Below, in pieces: positions 57,237-64,000 of a stretch of DNA of 64,000 nucleotides (position 1 is the stretch's first letter; every line of letters starts with the position of its first letter). The stretch comes from Roseibium algicola (GTDB lineage: Bacteria > Pseudomonadota > Alphaproteobacteria > Rhizobiales > Stappiaceae): contig NZ_CP019630.1 in NCBI RefSeq assembly GCF_001999245.1, forward strand, positions 5,423,001 through 5,487,000, read 5' to 3'. The notes below the pieces were generated by a model. It saw only the letters and a program-made list of their open reading frames with translations, was not told where the DNA came from and ran no database searches. The translations under genes and the position numbers were made by a program.

Positions 57237-59300
57237 ATGACGAAGCTCATCATCGACGGCAAGGAAGTGGATGTCCCGGCGGACTACACGCTGCTTCAGG
57301 CCTGTGAAGAGGCGGGCGCCGAGGTTCCGCGGTTTTGTTACCACGACCGGCTGTCTATCGCCGGCAACTGCCGCATGTGCCTGGTGGAAGTGAAGGGCGG
57401 ACCGCCCAAGCCGACCGCCTCCTGTGCCATGGGCGTGAAGGACCTTCGTCCGGGCCCGAACGGCGAGCCGCCGGTGGTCGAGACCAAGTCCGAGATGGTC
57501 AAGAAGGCCCGCGAAGGCGTGATGGAGTTCCTGCTCATCAACCACCCGCTGGATTGCCCGATCTGCGACCAGGGCGGCGAGTGTGATCTGCAGGACCAGG
57601 CGATGGCCTATGGCGTAGACGGTTCCAGGTTCCACGAGAATAAGCGCGCCGTTGAGAACAAGGAAATCGGTCCGCTGATCAAGACGATCATGACCCGCTG
57701 CATTCACTGCACGCGTTGTGTGCGGTTCACCACGGAAGTGTGTGGTGTCACCGACATGGGTCTGGTCGGCCGTGGCGAAGATGCGGAAATCACCACCTAT
57801 CTCGAAGCGGCCCTGTCGTCGGAAATGCAGGGCAACGTGGCAGATCTTTGCCCGGTTGGTGCCTTGACCCACAAGCCTTACGAATTCCACGCCCGTCCGT
57901 GGGAACTGACCAAGACCGAAAGCATCGACGTGATGGACGCGGTCGGTTCCGCGATCCGTGTCGACACGCGCGGCAAGGAAGTCATGCGGGTGATGCCGCG
58001 GCTCAACGAAGAGGTCAACGAGGAGTGGATTTCCGACAAGTCCCGTTACATCTGGGACGGTCTGAAGACCCAGCGCCTCGACCGGCCTTACGCCAAGAAG
58101 GACGGCAAGCTGCAGCCCGTTTCCTGGGGTGAAGCATTCCAGATCATCGCCGAAAAGGTAAAAGGCGCGAGCGCCGACAAAATCGGTGCTCTGGCTGGAC
58201 AGATGGCAGGCGTTGAGGACATGTTCGCGCTGAAGGCGCTGATGGACAAACTCGGCGTTGCCAACATCGACAGCCGTTTCCCGGGATCTCCGCTGCATCC
58301 GAAGAACGGCCGCGCAAGCTATCTCTTCAACAGCACGATCCAGGGCATTGAAGACGCTGACGCGATCATGCTGATCGGCACAAATCCGCGTCAGGAAGCT
58401 CCGGTTCTGAACGCTCGCATCCGCAAGCGTTGGGTCCAAGGCGACGTGACCATTGGCCTGATTGGTGAAAATGCCGATCTGACCTATCCGGTAACTTATC
58501 TGGGTGCCGGTCCGGACAGCCTGAAGGAATTCGTGAACCACGCTCCGGCAAAGGCCGAACGCCCGATGTTCATCATCGGCCAGGGCGCGCTGAACCGTCC
58601 GGATGGGGCTGAAGTGCTCGCGACGCTTGCTGCAGCCGCCAAGGCGCTTGGTGTCGTCAAGGACGGCTGGAACGGTTTCAACATCCTGCACACCGAAGCG
58701 TCCCAGGTTGGTGCTCTCGATCTCGGTTTCGTACCGGGCGAGGGCGGCAAGGACACAGGGTCCATGCTGGAGCCGGGTGCACTTGACGTGCTGTTCCTGC
58801 TGGGTGTCGACGAAGTTGAAGTTCCGGAAGGCGCTTTCGTTGTCTACCAGGGAACGCATGGTGACCGCGGTGCACACCGCGCCGACGTTATCCTGCCAGG
58901 CGCTGCCTATACGGAGAAATCCGCGATCTACGTCAACACCGAAGGTCGCGTCCAGATGGCCGACCGGGCCGCGTTCCCTCCGGGAGATGCCCGCGAAGAC
59001 TGGGCGATCCTTCGCGCATTGTCCGCGGTGCTTGGCCAGACGCTTGAGTTCAACTCTCTTGCCGAATTGCGCTCAAAGTTGTTCGAAGCTGTTCCGCACA
59101 TGACGGGCATCGATGCGATCGAGGCAGGTGATGCTGGCGATATCGCCAAGCTTGGCAACGCCAAGGCCAAGATGGATAGCGCAGGCTTCGCCAACGTGAT
59201 CCGCGACTTTTACCTGACCAACCCGATCGCTCGCGCGTCCAAGACGATGGCCGAGTGCTCGGCGCTCGCCAAGACGCGAGCGGCAGAAGCAGCAGAATAA
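57237..59300 (+). CDS. nuoG: NADH-quinone oxidoreductase subunit G
   Basis: 687 aa; 75-kDa-type subunit with one 2Fe-2S and two 4Fe-4S clusters. N-terminal ferredoxin domain (FCYHDRLSIAGNCRMCLVEV), the His-Cys region HPLDCPICDQGGECDLQDQ, CIHCTRCVRF and NVADLCPVGALTHKPYEF. The rest is a molybdopterin-oxidoreductase-like fold without the cofactor. Of the long, ~690-residue alphaproteobacterial/mitochondrial type. Confidence 0.98.
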   Translation: MTKLIIDGKEVDVPADYTLLQACEEAGAEVPRFCYHDRLSIAGNCRMCLVEVKGGPPKPTASCAMGVKDLRPGPNGEPPVVETKSEMVKKAREGVMEFLLINHPLDCPICDQGGECDLQDQAMAYGVDGSRFHENKRAVENKEIGPLIKTIMTRCIHCTRCVRFTTEVCGVTDMGLVGRGEDAEITTYLEAALSSEMQGNVADLCPVGALTHKPYEFHARPWELTKTESIDVMDAVGSAIRVDTRGKEVMRVMPRLNEEVNEEWISDKSRYIWDGLKTQRLDRPYAKKDGKLQPVSWGEAFQIIAEKVKGASADKIGALAGQMAGVEDMFALKALMDKLGVANIDSRFPGSPLHPKNGRASYLFNSTIQGIEDADAIMLIGTNPRQEAPVLNARIRKRWVQGDVTIGLIGENADLTYPVTYLGAGPDSLKEFVNHAPAKAERPMFIIGQGALNRPDGAEVLATLAAAAKALGVVKDGWNGFNILHTEASQVGALDLGFVPGEGGKDTGSMLEPGALDVLFLLGVDEVEVPEGAFVVYQGTHGDRGAHRADVILPGAAYTEKSAIYVNTEGRVQMADRAAFPPGDAREDWAILRALSAVLGQTLEFNSLAELRSKLFEAVPHMTGIDAIEAGDAGDIAKLGNAKAKMDSAGFANVIRDFYLTNPIARASKTMAECSALAKTRAAEAAE

Positions 59301-59316
59301 GGGGTAGGGGACCGAT

Positions 59317-60375
59317 ATGGCTGAGTTCATGACGACCTACGGTTGGCCGTTCCTCTGGATGGCATTCCAGAGCATTCTGCTGATGGTCGTGCTTCTGGTG
59401 ATTGTCGCCTACGTGCTTTACGCGGATCGCAAGATCTGGGCTGCCGTGCAGATTCGCCGCGGCCCGAACGTGGTTGGTCCCTGGGGCTTGCTGCAAAGCT
59501 TCGCCGATCTATTGAAGTTCGTTCTGAAAGAACCGGTGATCCCGTCTGGATCCAACAAGGTTCTGTTCCTGCTGGCTCCGCTGGTATCCGTGCTTCTGGC
59601 GCTGGCGGCCTGGGCCGTTATTCCGGTTGCCGACGGCTGGGTGATTGCCAACATCAATCTCGGTGTGCTCTTCGTCTTCGCAGTGTCGTCGCTGGAAGTG
59701 TACGGTGTGATTATCGGTGGTTGGGCTTCCAACTCCAAATACCCTTTCCTGTCAGCGCTGCGTTCGGCCGCGCAGATGGTCTCCTATGAGGTTTCCATCG
59801 GTTTCGTCATCGTGACAGTGCTGCTTTGTGCCGGCACCTTGAACCTGACTGGTATCGTGCAGGCACAGGAAACCGGTCTTGCCAACATGCTGGGTGTGCC
59901 GTGGCTGTCGTTCCTGAACTGGTATTGGCTGCCGCTGTTCCCGATGTTCGTGGTGTTCTTCATCTCCGCACTGGCTGAAACCAACCGTCCGCCGTTCGAT
60001 CTTGCGGAAGCGGAATCGGAACTGGTTGCCGGCTTCATGGTGGAATACGGCTCAACCCCGTACATGATGTTCATGCTCGGTGAATATGTCGCCATCTGCC
60101 TGATGTGCGCGCTTATGAGCATCTTCTTCATGGGAGGATGGCTGCCGCCGTTCGATTTTGCACCGTTCACCTGGGTGCCGGGCATCGTCTGGTTCCTGCT
60201 GAAGTGTTTCCTTGGCTTCTTCATGTTCGCCATGGTGAAGGCAATGGTTCCGCGTTACCGCTATGACCAACTGATGCGCCTGGGCTGGAAAGTGTTCCTG
60301 CCGCTGTCGCTGGCGATGGTCGTTGTCGTCGCCGCAGTCCTGATGATCATGGGCTGGGCACCGGGCACAGCGTGA
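59317..60375 (+). CDS. nuoH: NADH-quinone oxidoreductase subunit H
   Basis: 352-aa membrane subunit that closes the quinone chamber and starts the proton path. About eight membrane helices; [16 protein letters not shown], the acidic loop [25 protein letters not shown], and [17 protein letters not shown] are diagnostic. Its stop codon overlaps the GTG start of the small gene downstream. Confidence 0.98.
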   Translation: MAEFMTTYGWPFLWMAFQSILLMVVLLVIVAYVLYADRKIWAAVQIRRGPNVVGPWGLLQSFADLLKFVLKEPVIPSGSNKVLFLLAPLVSVLLALAAWAVIPVADGWVIANINLGVLFVFAVSSLEVYGVIIGGWASNSKYPFLSALRSAAQMVSYEVSIGFVIVTVLLCAGTLNLTGIVQAQETGLANMLGVPWLSFLNWYWLPLFPMFVVFFISALAETNRPPFDLAEAESELVAGFMVEYGSTPYMMFMLGEYVAICLMCALMSIFFMGGWLPPFDFAPFTWVPGIVWFLLKCFLGFFMFAMVKAMVPRYRYDQLMRLGWKVFLPLSLAMVVVVAAVLMIMGWAPGTA

Positions 60376-60608
60376 CGATCTCGCTCGCCGGTGCAATCGG
60401 TGCCGCTGTCGGTCTTTATGTCGGCTGGCTCGATTGGAAGATCCTGAAGGGTATGCTTCAGGCGGCGGAGACGAAAAACAGACAAGCTGGCGGCGACGGT
60501 GGTGTCGCGGCCAGACACAAGGCGCTCCTGGGCGCACTGATTTTTGGAGTTCCGGTGTTCGGTTTCCCGATCATCGGCTATTGGGCCGCCAGTCAGCTGG
60601 CTGGTTGA
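60372..60608 (+). CDS. Small unrecognised membrane protein between nuoH and nuoI
   Basis: 78 aa. GTG start at 60372 overlaps the nuoH TGA (GTGA), so translation is coupled. Two predicted membrane helices (about residues 4-20, [19 protein letters not shown], and 49-75, [20 protein letters not shown]) with a short basic/Gly-rich loop between. It does not match a standard Nuo subunit and sits exactly where nuoH normally abuts nuoI. Codon use matches its neighbours. Candidate assembly or accessory factor for complex I by location only. Confidence 0.8.
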   Translation: MTISLAGAIGAAVGLYVGWLDWKILKGMLQAAETKNRQAGGDGGVAARHKALLGALIFGVPVFGFPIIGYWAASQLAG

Positions 60609-60628
60609 GGAAAGAGAGGCTAAAAGCG

Positions 60629-61117
60629 ATGGGACTTAGTCAAGCCGTCAAATCGCTGTTTCTGCAGGAGTTCGTGTCGGCCTTCGTTCTGGCGATGCGT
60701 TACTTCTTCAAGCCGAAACCAACGGTCAATTATCCGTTCGAGAAGGGCCCGGTGAGCCCGCGTTTCCGGGGTGAGCATGCCCTGCGCCGTTATCCGAACG
60801 GCGAAGAACGCTGCATTGCCTGCAAGCTGTGCGAAGCTATCTGCCCGGCACAGGCAATCACCATCGAGGCCGGACCGCGACGCAACGACGGCACGCGCCG
60901 TACCACGCGCTACGACATCGACATGGTCAAATGCATCTATTGCGGCTTCTGTCAGGAAGCTTGCCCTGTGGATGCAATTGTCGAAGGCCCCAATTTCGAA
61001 TTCGCCACGGAAACCCGCGAAGAGCTTTACTACGACAAGGAAAAGCTGCTTGCGAACGGCGACCGTTGGGAACGCGAAATTGCCCGTAACATTGAAATGG
61101 ATGCTCCTTACCGTTAG
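60629..61117 (+). CDS. nuoI: NADH-quinone oxidoreductase subunit I
   Basis: 162-aa 2x(4Fe-4S) ferredoxin-type subunit linking NuoG clusters to NuoB. Two CxxCxxCxxxCP motifs ([12 protein letters not shown] and [12 protein letters not shown]). Start ATG 60629 ([15 protein letters not shown]) preceded by GAGAGG; the frame is open upstream but not related. Begins 20 bp after the small membrane gene. Confidence 0.98.
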   Translation: MGLSQAVKSLFLQEFVSAFVLAMRYFFKPKPTVNYPFEKGPVSPRFRGEHALRRYPNGEERCIACKLCEAICPAQAITIEAGPRRNDGTRRTTRYDIDMVKCIYCGFCQEACPVDAIVEGPNFEFATETREELYYDKEKLLANGDRWEREIARNIEMDAPYR

Positions 61118-61206
61118 GAGCATACCCAACAATGGTTTCCAGCCCGGCAATCCGGCCGGGCACCGCACTTCCGGCCGCAAGGCCACACGACAGGCAGGTC
61201 TTCGAA

Positions 61207-61821
61207 ATGATCCTGAAAGCCCTCTTTTTCTACCTGTTTGCCGGCGTCACCCTGGCGTCAGCATTCATGGTGATCGCGTCGCGCAATCCGGTGACGTCGG
61301 TTCTGTTCCTGATCCTGGCGTTTGTGAATTCCGCTGGTCTTTTCATTCTGTTGGGCGCCGAATACCTGGCCCTGCTTCTGGTGGTCGTCTATGTCGGCGC
61401 GGTGGCGGTGCTGTTCCTGTTCGTCGTCATGATGCTTGATGTGGACTTCGTCGAACTGCGACAGGGCTTCCTGCAGTATCTGCCGGTCGGCGCGCTGGTC
61501 GGCGTGATCCTGATGGTCGAGCTGCTGATGGGTCTGGGGGCCTGGATCATTGCACCGGGTGTTCTCGGGCATGGCGCAGAGCCGATGCCGGCACTTAGCG
61601 ACGTGAGCAACATCCAGGCGATCGGGTCTGTGCTCTACACCAAGTACATCTACTTCTTCCAGGTCGCTGGCCTGGTTCTTCTGGTGGCCATGATCGGGGC
61701 AATCGTCCTGACCCTGCGCCACAAGCCGAATGTCAAACGTCAAAGCATTCCGGACCAGGTTGCGCGAAACCGCGAAGCCTCAGTTGAGGTCCGCAAGGTG
61801 GAAACGGGCAAGGGTATCTGA
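61207..61821 (+). CDS. nuoJ: NADH-quinone oxidoreductase subunit J
   Basis: 204-aa membrane subunit, five membrane helices, with the pi-bulge segment [28 protein letters not shown] typical of NuoJ. The start at 61207 fits the family; the open frame back to 61132 adds unrelated residues. Confidence 0.97.
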   Translation: MILKALFFYLFAGVTLASAFMVIASRNPVTSVLFLILAFVNSAGLFILLGAEYLALLLVVVYVGAVAVLFLFVVMMLDVDFVELRQGFLQYLPVGALVGVILMVELLMGLGAWIIAPGVLGHGAEPMPALSDVSNIQAIGSVLYTKYIYFFQVAGLVLLVAMIGAIVLTLRHKPNVKRQSIPDQVARNREASVEVRKVETGKGI

Positions 61822-61918
61822 CGCAACCTGGTTGCGTTTTCGAGAAAGTCCGGGAACCGGCACGCTCCTCCGTGCTGTTTCCGGTTGGGGTAAACGAGGG
61901 GAGCACGGCGAGGCGCCC

Positions 61919-62227
61919 ATGGAAATCGGTCTGTCGCACTATCTGTCGGTCGCGGCGATCCTGTTCACGATCGGGATCTTCGGGATCTTCCTGAACAGGA
62001 AAAACGTGATTGTTATCTTGATGTCTATCGAACTGCTGCTGCTGTCGGTGAACATCAACTTTGTCGCCTTTTCGTCGTTCCTCGGCGACATGATGGGCCA
62101 GATCTTCACCATGCTGGTTCTCACCGTGGCTGCCGCAGAGGCCGCCATCGGCCTTGCGATCCTGGTGGTCTTCCACCGGAACCGCGGCTCCATCGCCGTG
62201 GAAGACGTCAACGTGATGAAAGGGTAG
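61919..62227 (+). CDS. nuoK: NADH-quinone oxidoreductase subunit K
   Basis: 102-aa membrane subunit, three helices, with conserved acidic residues in [15 protein letters not shown] and [19 protein letters not shown] that belong to the proton path. ATG 61919 gives the family start MEIGLSHYL. Confidence 0.98.
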   Translation: MEIGLSHYLSVAAILFTIGIFGIFLNRKNVIVILMSIELLLLSVNINFVAFSSFLGDMMGQIFTMLVLTVAAAEAAIGLAILVVFHRNRGSIAVEDVNVMKG

Positions 62228-62233
62228 GAGCTG

Positions 62234-64000
62234 ATGTATTCCGCAATCCTGTTCCTGCCGCTGATCGGCTTCCTGATCGCCGGTCTTTTCGGCCGCGCCA
62301 TCGGCGCCAAGACCAGTGAATATATTACGAGTGGTCTCCTGATCCTCGCTGCGCTGCTGTCCTGGATCACTTTCTTCGGGTTCTGGCTCGGCGGCTCGGA
62401 AATGCAGATCGTCGATCTGTTCCGCTGGATCGATACCGGTGATCTGAAGGTGTCCTGGTCCATCAGGGTCGACACGCTGACCGCTGTGATGCTGATCGTC
62501 GTGACCACTGTGTCCGCGCTCGTGCATGTCTACTCAATCGGGTACATGCACCATGACCCGCATCGGCCGCGTTTCTTCGCCTATCTGTCGCTTTTCACCT
62601 TCGCGATGCTGTCGCTGGTGACGGCAGACAACCTTTTGCAGATGTTCTTCGGCTGGGAAGGTGTGGGCCTTGCCTCCTATCTTCTGATCGGCTTCTGGTA
62701 TCAGAAACCGTCCGCAAATGCGGCCGCCATCAAGGCATTCGTCGTCAACCGCGTTGGTGACTTCGGATTTGCGCTCGGCATCTTCGGCGTCTTCTATCTG
62801 TTCCAGAGCATCGAGTTCACCACCATCTTCAACGACGCGCCGTCCTTCATCCAGGAGCACGGCGAGGTGATGACTTTCCTCGGCTACCATCTTGATCCGC
62901 ATGCAGCGATGACGGTTGTCTGCCTGCTGCTGTTCATGGGAGCCATGGGCAAGTCGGCGCAGTTCCTGCTGCACACCTGGCTGCCGGACGCCATGGAAGG
63001 CCCGACACCCGTGTCCGCGCTTATCCATGCCGCGACGATGGTGACCGCCGGTGTCTTCATGGTGGCTCGTCTGTCACCGCTGATGGAACTTTCGCACACC
63101 GCGTTGACGGTCATCGTGTTCTTTGGTGCAACGACGGCCTTCTTCGCCGCAACTGTCGGTCTGGTGCAGAACGACATCAAGCGTGTGATCGCCTATTCGA
63201 CCTGTTCGCAGCTCGGGTACATGTTCGTTGCACTTGGCGTCGGTGCCTATTCGATCGGTATCTTCCACCTGTTTACCCACGCCTTCTTCAAGGCGCTGCT
63301 GTTCCTATGCGCCGGTTCGGTGATCCACGCCGTTTCCGACGAGCAGGACATGCGCAAGATGGGTGGTCTTCGGAAGCATATTCCGATTACCTACTGGACG
63401 ATGATGATCGGAACGCTGGCCCTTACGGGTGTGGGCATTCCATTCACCCATATCGGTTTCGCCGGCTTCATTTCCAAGGATGCGATCATCGAGGCAGCCT
63501 TTGCCGGTTCCGTGGGTGAACACGCCAATCCGATGGCCCTCTACGGCTTCTGGATGACTGTTATCGCTGCTGCGCTGACGTCGTTCTATTCCTGGCGCTT
63601 GACGTTCATGACCTTCCACGGCAAGCCGCGTGCGCCTGTCGATGTGATGAAACACGTACATGAATCTCCGCTGGTGATGACCGTGCCGCTGTTCATCCTG
63701 TCCATCGGCGCTGTGCTGGCGGGCATGGTCTTCTACGGTTCGTTCTACGGCGAAGGTTATGCAGAGTTCTGGAAGGGCGCACTGTTCAACAGTGAAACCA
63801 ACCACATCCTGCATGCCATGCACGAAGTTCCTGGCTGGGTGAAGGTGTCCCCGTTCGTCATGATGGTGCTCGGCTTCCTGGTTGCCTACCAGTTCTACAT
63901 CCGCTCTCCGGAAATGCCGAAGCAGCTGGCGGAGCGCCATTCCGGCCTCTACCAGTTCCTGCTCAACAAGTGGTACTTCGACGAGCTTTATAACTTCATC
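62234..64000 (+). CDS. nuoL: NADH-quinone oxidoreductase subunit L, cut by the right window edge
   Basis: Antiporter-like proton-pumping subunit. ATG 62234, 6 bp after nuoK, preceded by GGAG. 589 codons are visible without a stop. Landmarks: [62 protein letters not shown] channel helix with its lysine (MGKSAQ), [12 protein letters not shown] and [18 protein letters not shown]. The C-terminal lateral helix region is entered near the edge. nuoM and nuoN presumably follow. Confidence 0.97.
   Translation, partial: MYSAILFLPLIGFLIAGLFGRAIGAKTSEYITSGLLILAALLSWITFFGFWLGGSEMQIVDLFRWIDTGDLKVSWSIRVDTLTAVMLIVVTTVSALVHVYSIGYMHHDPHRPRFFAYLSLFTFAMLSLVTADNLLQMFFGWEGVGLASYLLIGFWYQKPSANAAAIKAFVVNRVGDFGFALGIFGVFYLFQSIEFTTIFNDAPSFIQEHGEVMTFLGYHLDPHAAMTVVCLLLFMGAMGKSAQFLLHTWLPDAMEGPTPVSALIHAATMVTAGVFMVARLSPLMELSHTALTVIVFFGATTAFFAATVGLVQNDIKRVIAYSTCSQLGYMFVALGVGAYSIGIFHLFTHAFFKALLFLCAGSVIHAVSDEQDMRKMGGLRKHIPITYWTMMIGTLALTGVGIPFTHIGFAGFISKDAIIEAAFAGSVGEHANPMALYGFWMTVIAAALTSFYSWRLTFMTFHGKPRAPVDVMKHVHESPLVMTVPLFILSIGAVLAGMVFYGSFYGEGYAEFWKGALFNSETNHILHAMHEVPGWVKVSPFVMMVLGFLVAYQFYIRSPEMPKQLAERHSGLYQFLLNKWYFDELYNFI

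Noticed and set aside
57162..58877. 571-codon minus-strand frame over nuoG
   Set aside because: Antisense shadow of nuoG; no ribosome-binding site or recognisable domain.

Overview
This is a contiguous chromosomal segment of an alphaproteobacterium, most likely a member of the Hyphomicrobiales (Rhizobiales). The Roseibium/Labrenzia/Stappia group is the best guess, but this rests on recognising gene order and protein style, not on a database search. Pointers to the group are the NDUFA12-type complex I accessory protein, the aat-accC-accB cluster, RNase E with a long acidic insert in its S1 region, HWE-family histidine kinases, glnB-glnA, tig/clpP/clpX/lon/hup in series, and a nuo operon whose nuoE carries a long C-terminal extension. 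Almost everything is core housekeeping. I see no insertion sequence, prophage, CRISPR array or rRNA operon.

Layout. 1-2281 is the 5' 60% or so of nrdJ (B12-dependent ribonucleotide reductase, minus strand), with a pair of NrdR-type boxes upstream. 2.9-5.5 kb holds a receiver-domain protein, the NDUFA12-like protein, and an unrecognised 335-aa gene behind an AT-rich spacer. 5.7-11 kb is a minus-strand block: aat, accC, accB, a DsbA-like thioredoxin and an M48/TPR protease. 11.2-15.3 kb has a PLP aminotransferase converging on rne. 15.9-21.2 kb has a divergent cell-wall and translation block: N-acetylmuramoyl-L-alanine amidase, PBP1a, and prfB with its programmed +1 frameshift. 21.3-29 kb has an M23 peptidase, a DUF455 ferritin-like protein, a Bcp peroxiredoxin, a giant AsmA/DUF3971 protein and tyrS. 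29-31 kb has two small proteins and a P1-family peptidase. 31-33 kb is glnB-glnA behind a sigma-54 promoter. 33.3-36.5 kb is a stress/signalling patch: a DUF1328 membrane peptide behind an EcfG-type promoter, a degenerate HWE kinase and an intact CHASE-HWE kinase. 36.6-45.8 kb has nnr, tRNA-Leu, tig, clpP, clpX, lon and hup. 46-50.2 kb has an unrecognised 218-aa gene, a Tat-type amine oxidase, tRNA-Val and a Na/Pi cotransporter. Two identical tRNA-Asp genes follow. From 51187 to the right edge runs the nuo operon A-B-C-(GFA)-D-E-F-G-H-(78-aa membrane protein)-I-J-K-L, with nuoL cut by the window end.

Functional themes are respiratory complex I (nuo plus NDUFA12), protein quality control (tig, ClpXP, Lon, M48 protease, Aat/N-degron), cell-wall growth (amidase, PBP1a, M23), nitrogen signalling (GlnB/GlnA) and fatty-acid initiation (AccBC). 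The points most worth a second look are two extra genes embedded in the nuo operon, a kinase-like protein that keeps its phospho-histidine but has lost its ATP-binding signatures and sits behind an EcfG-type promoter, and two unrecognised proteins at 4520 and 46010. I found no multi-gene system that looks clearly new.
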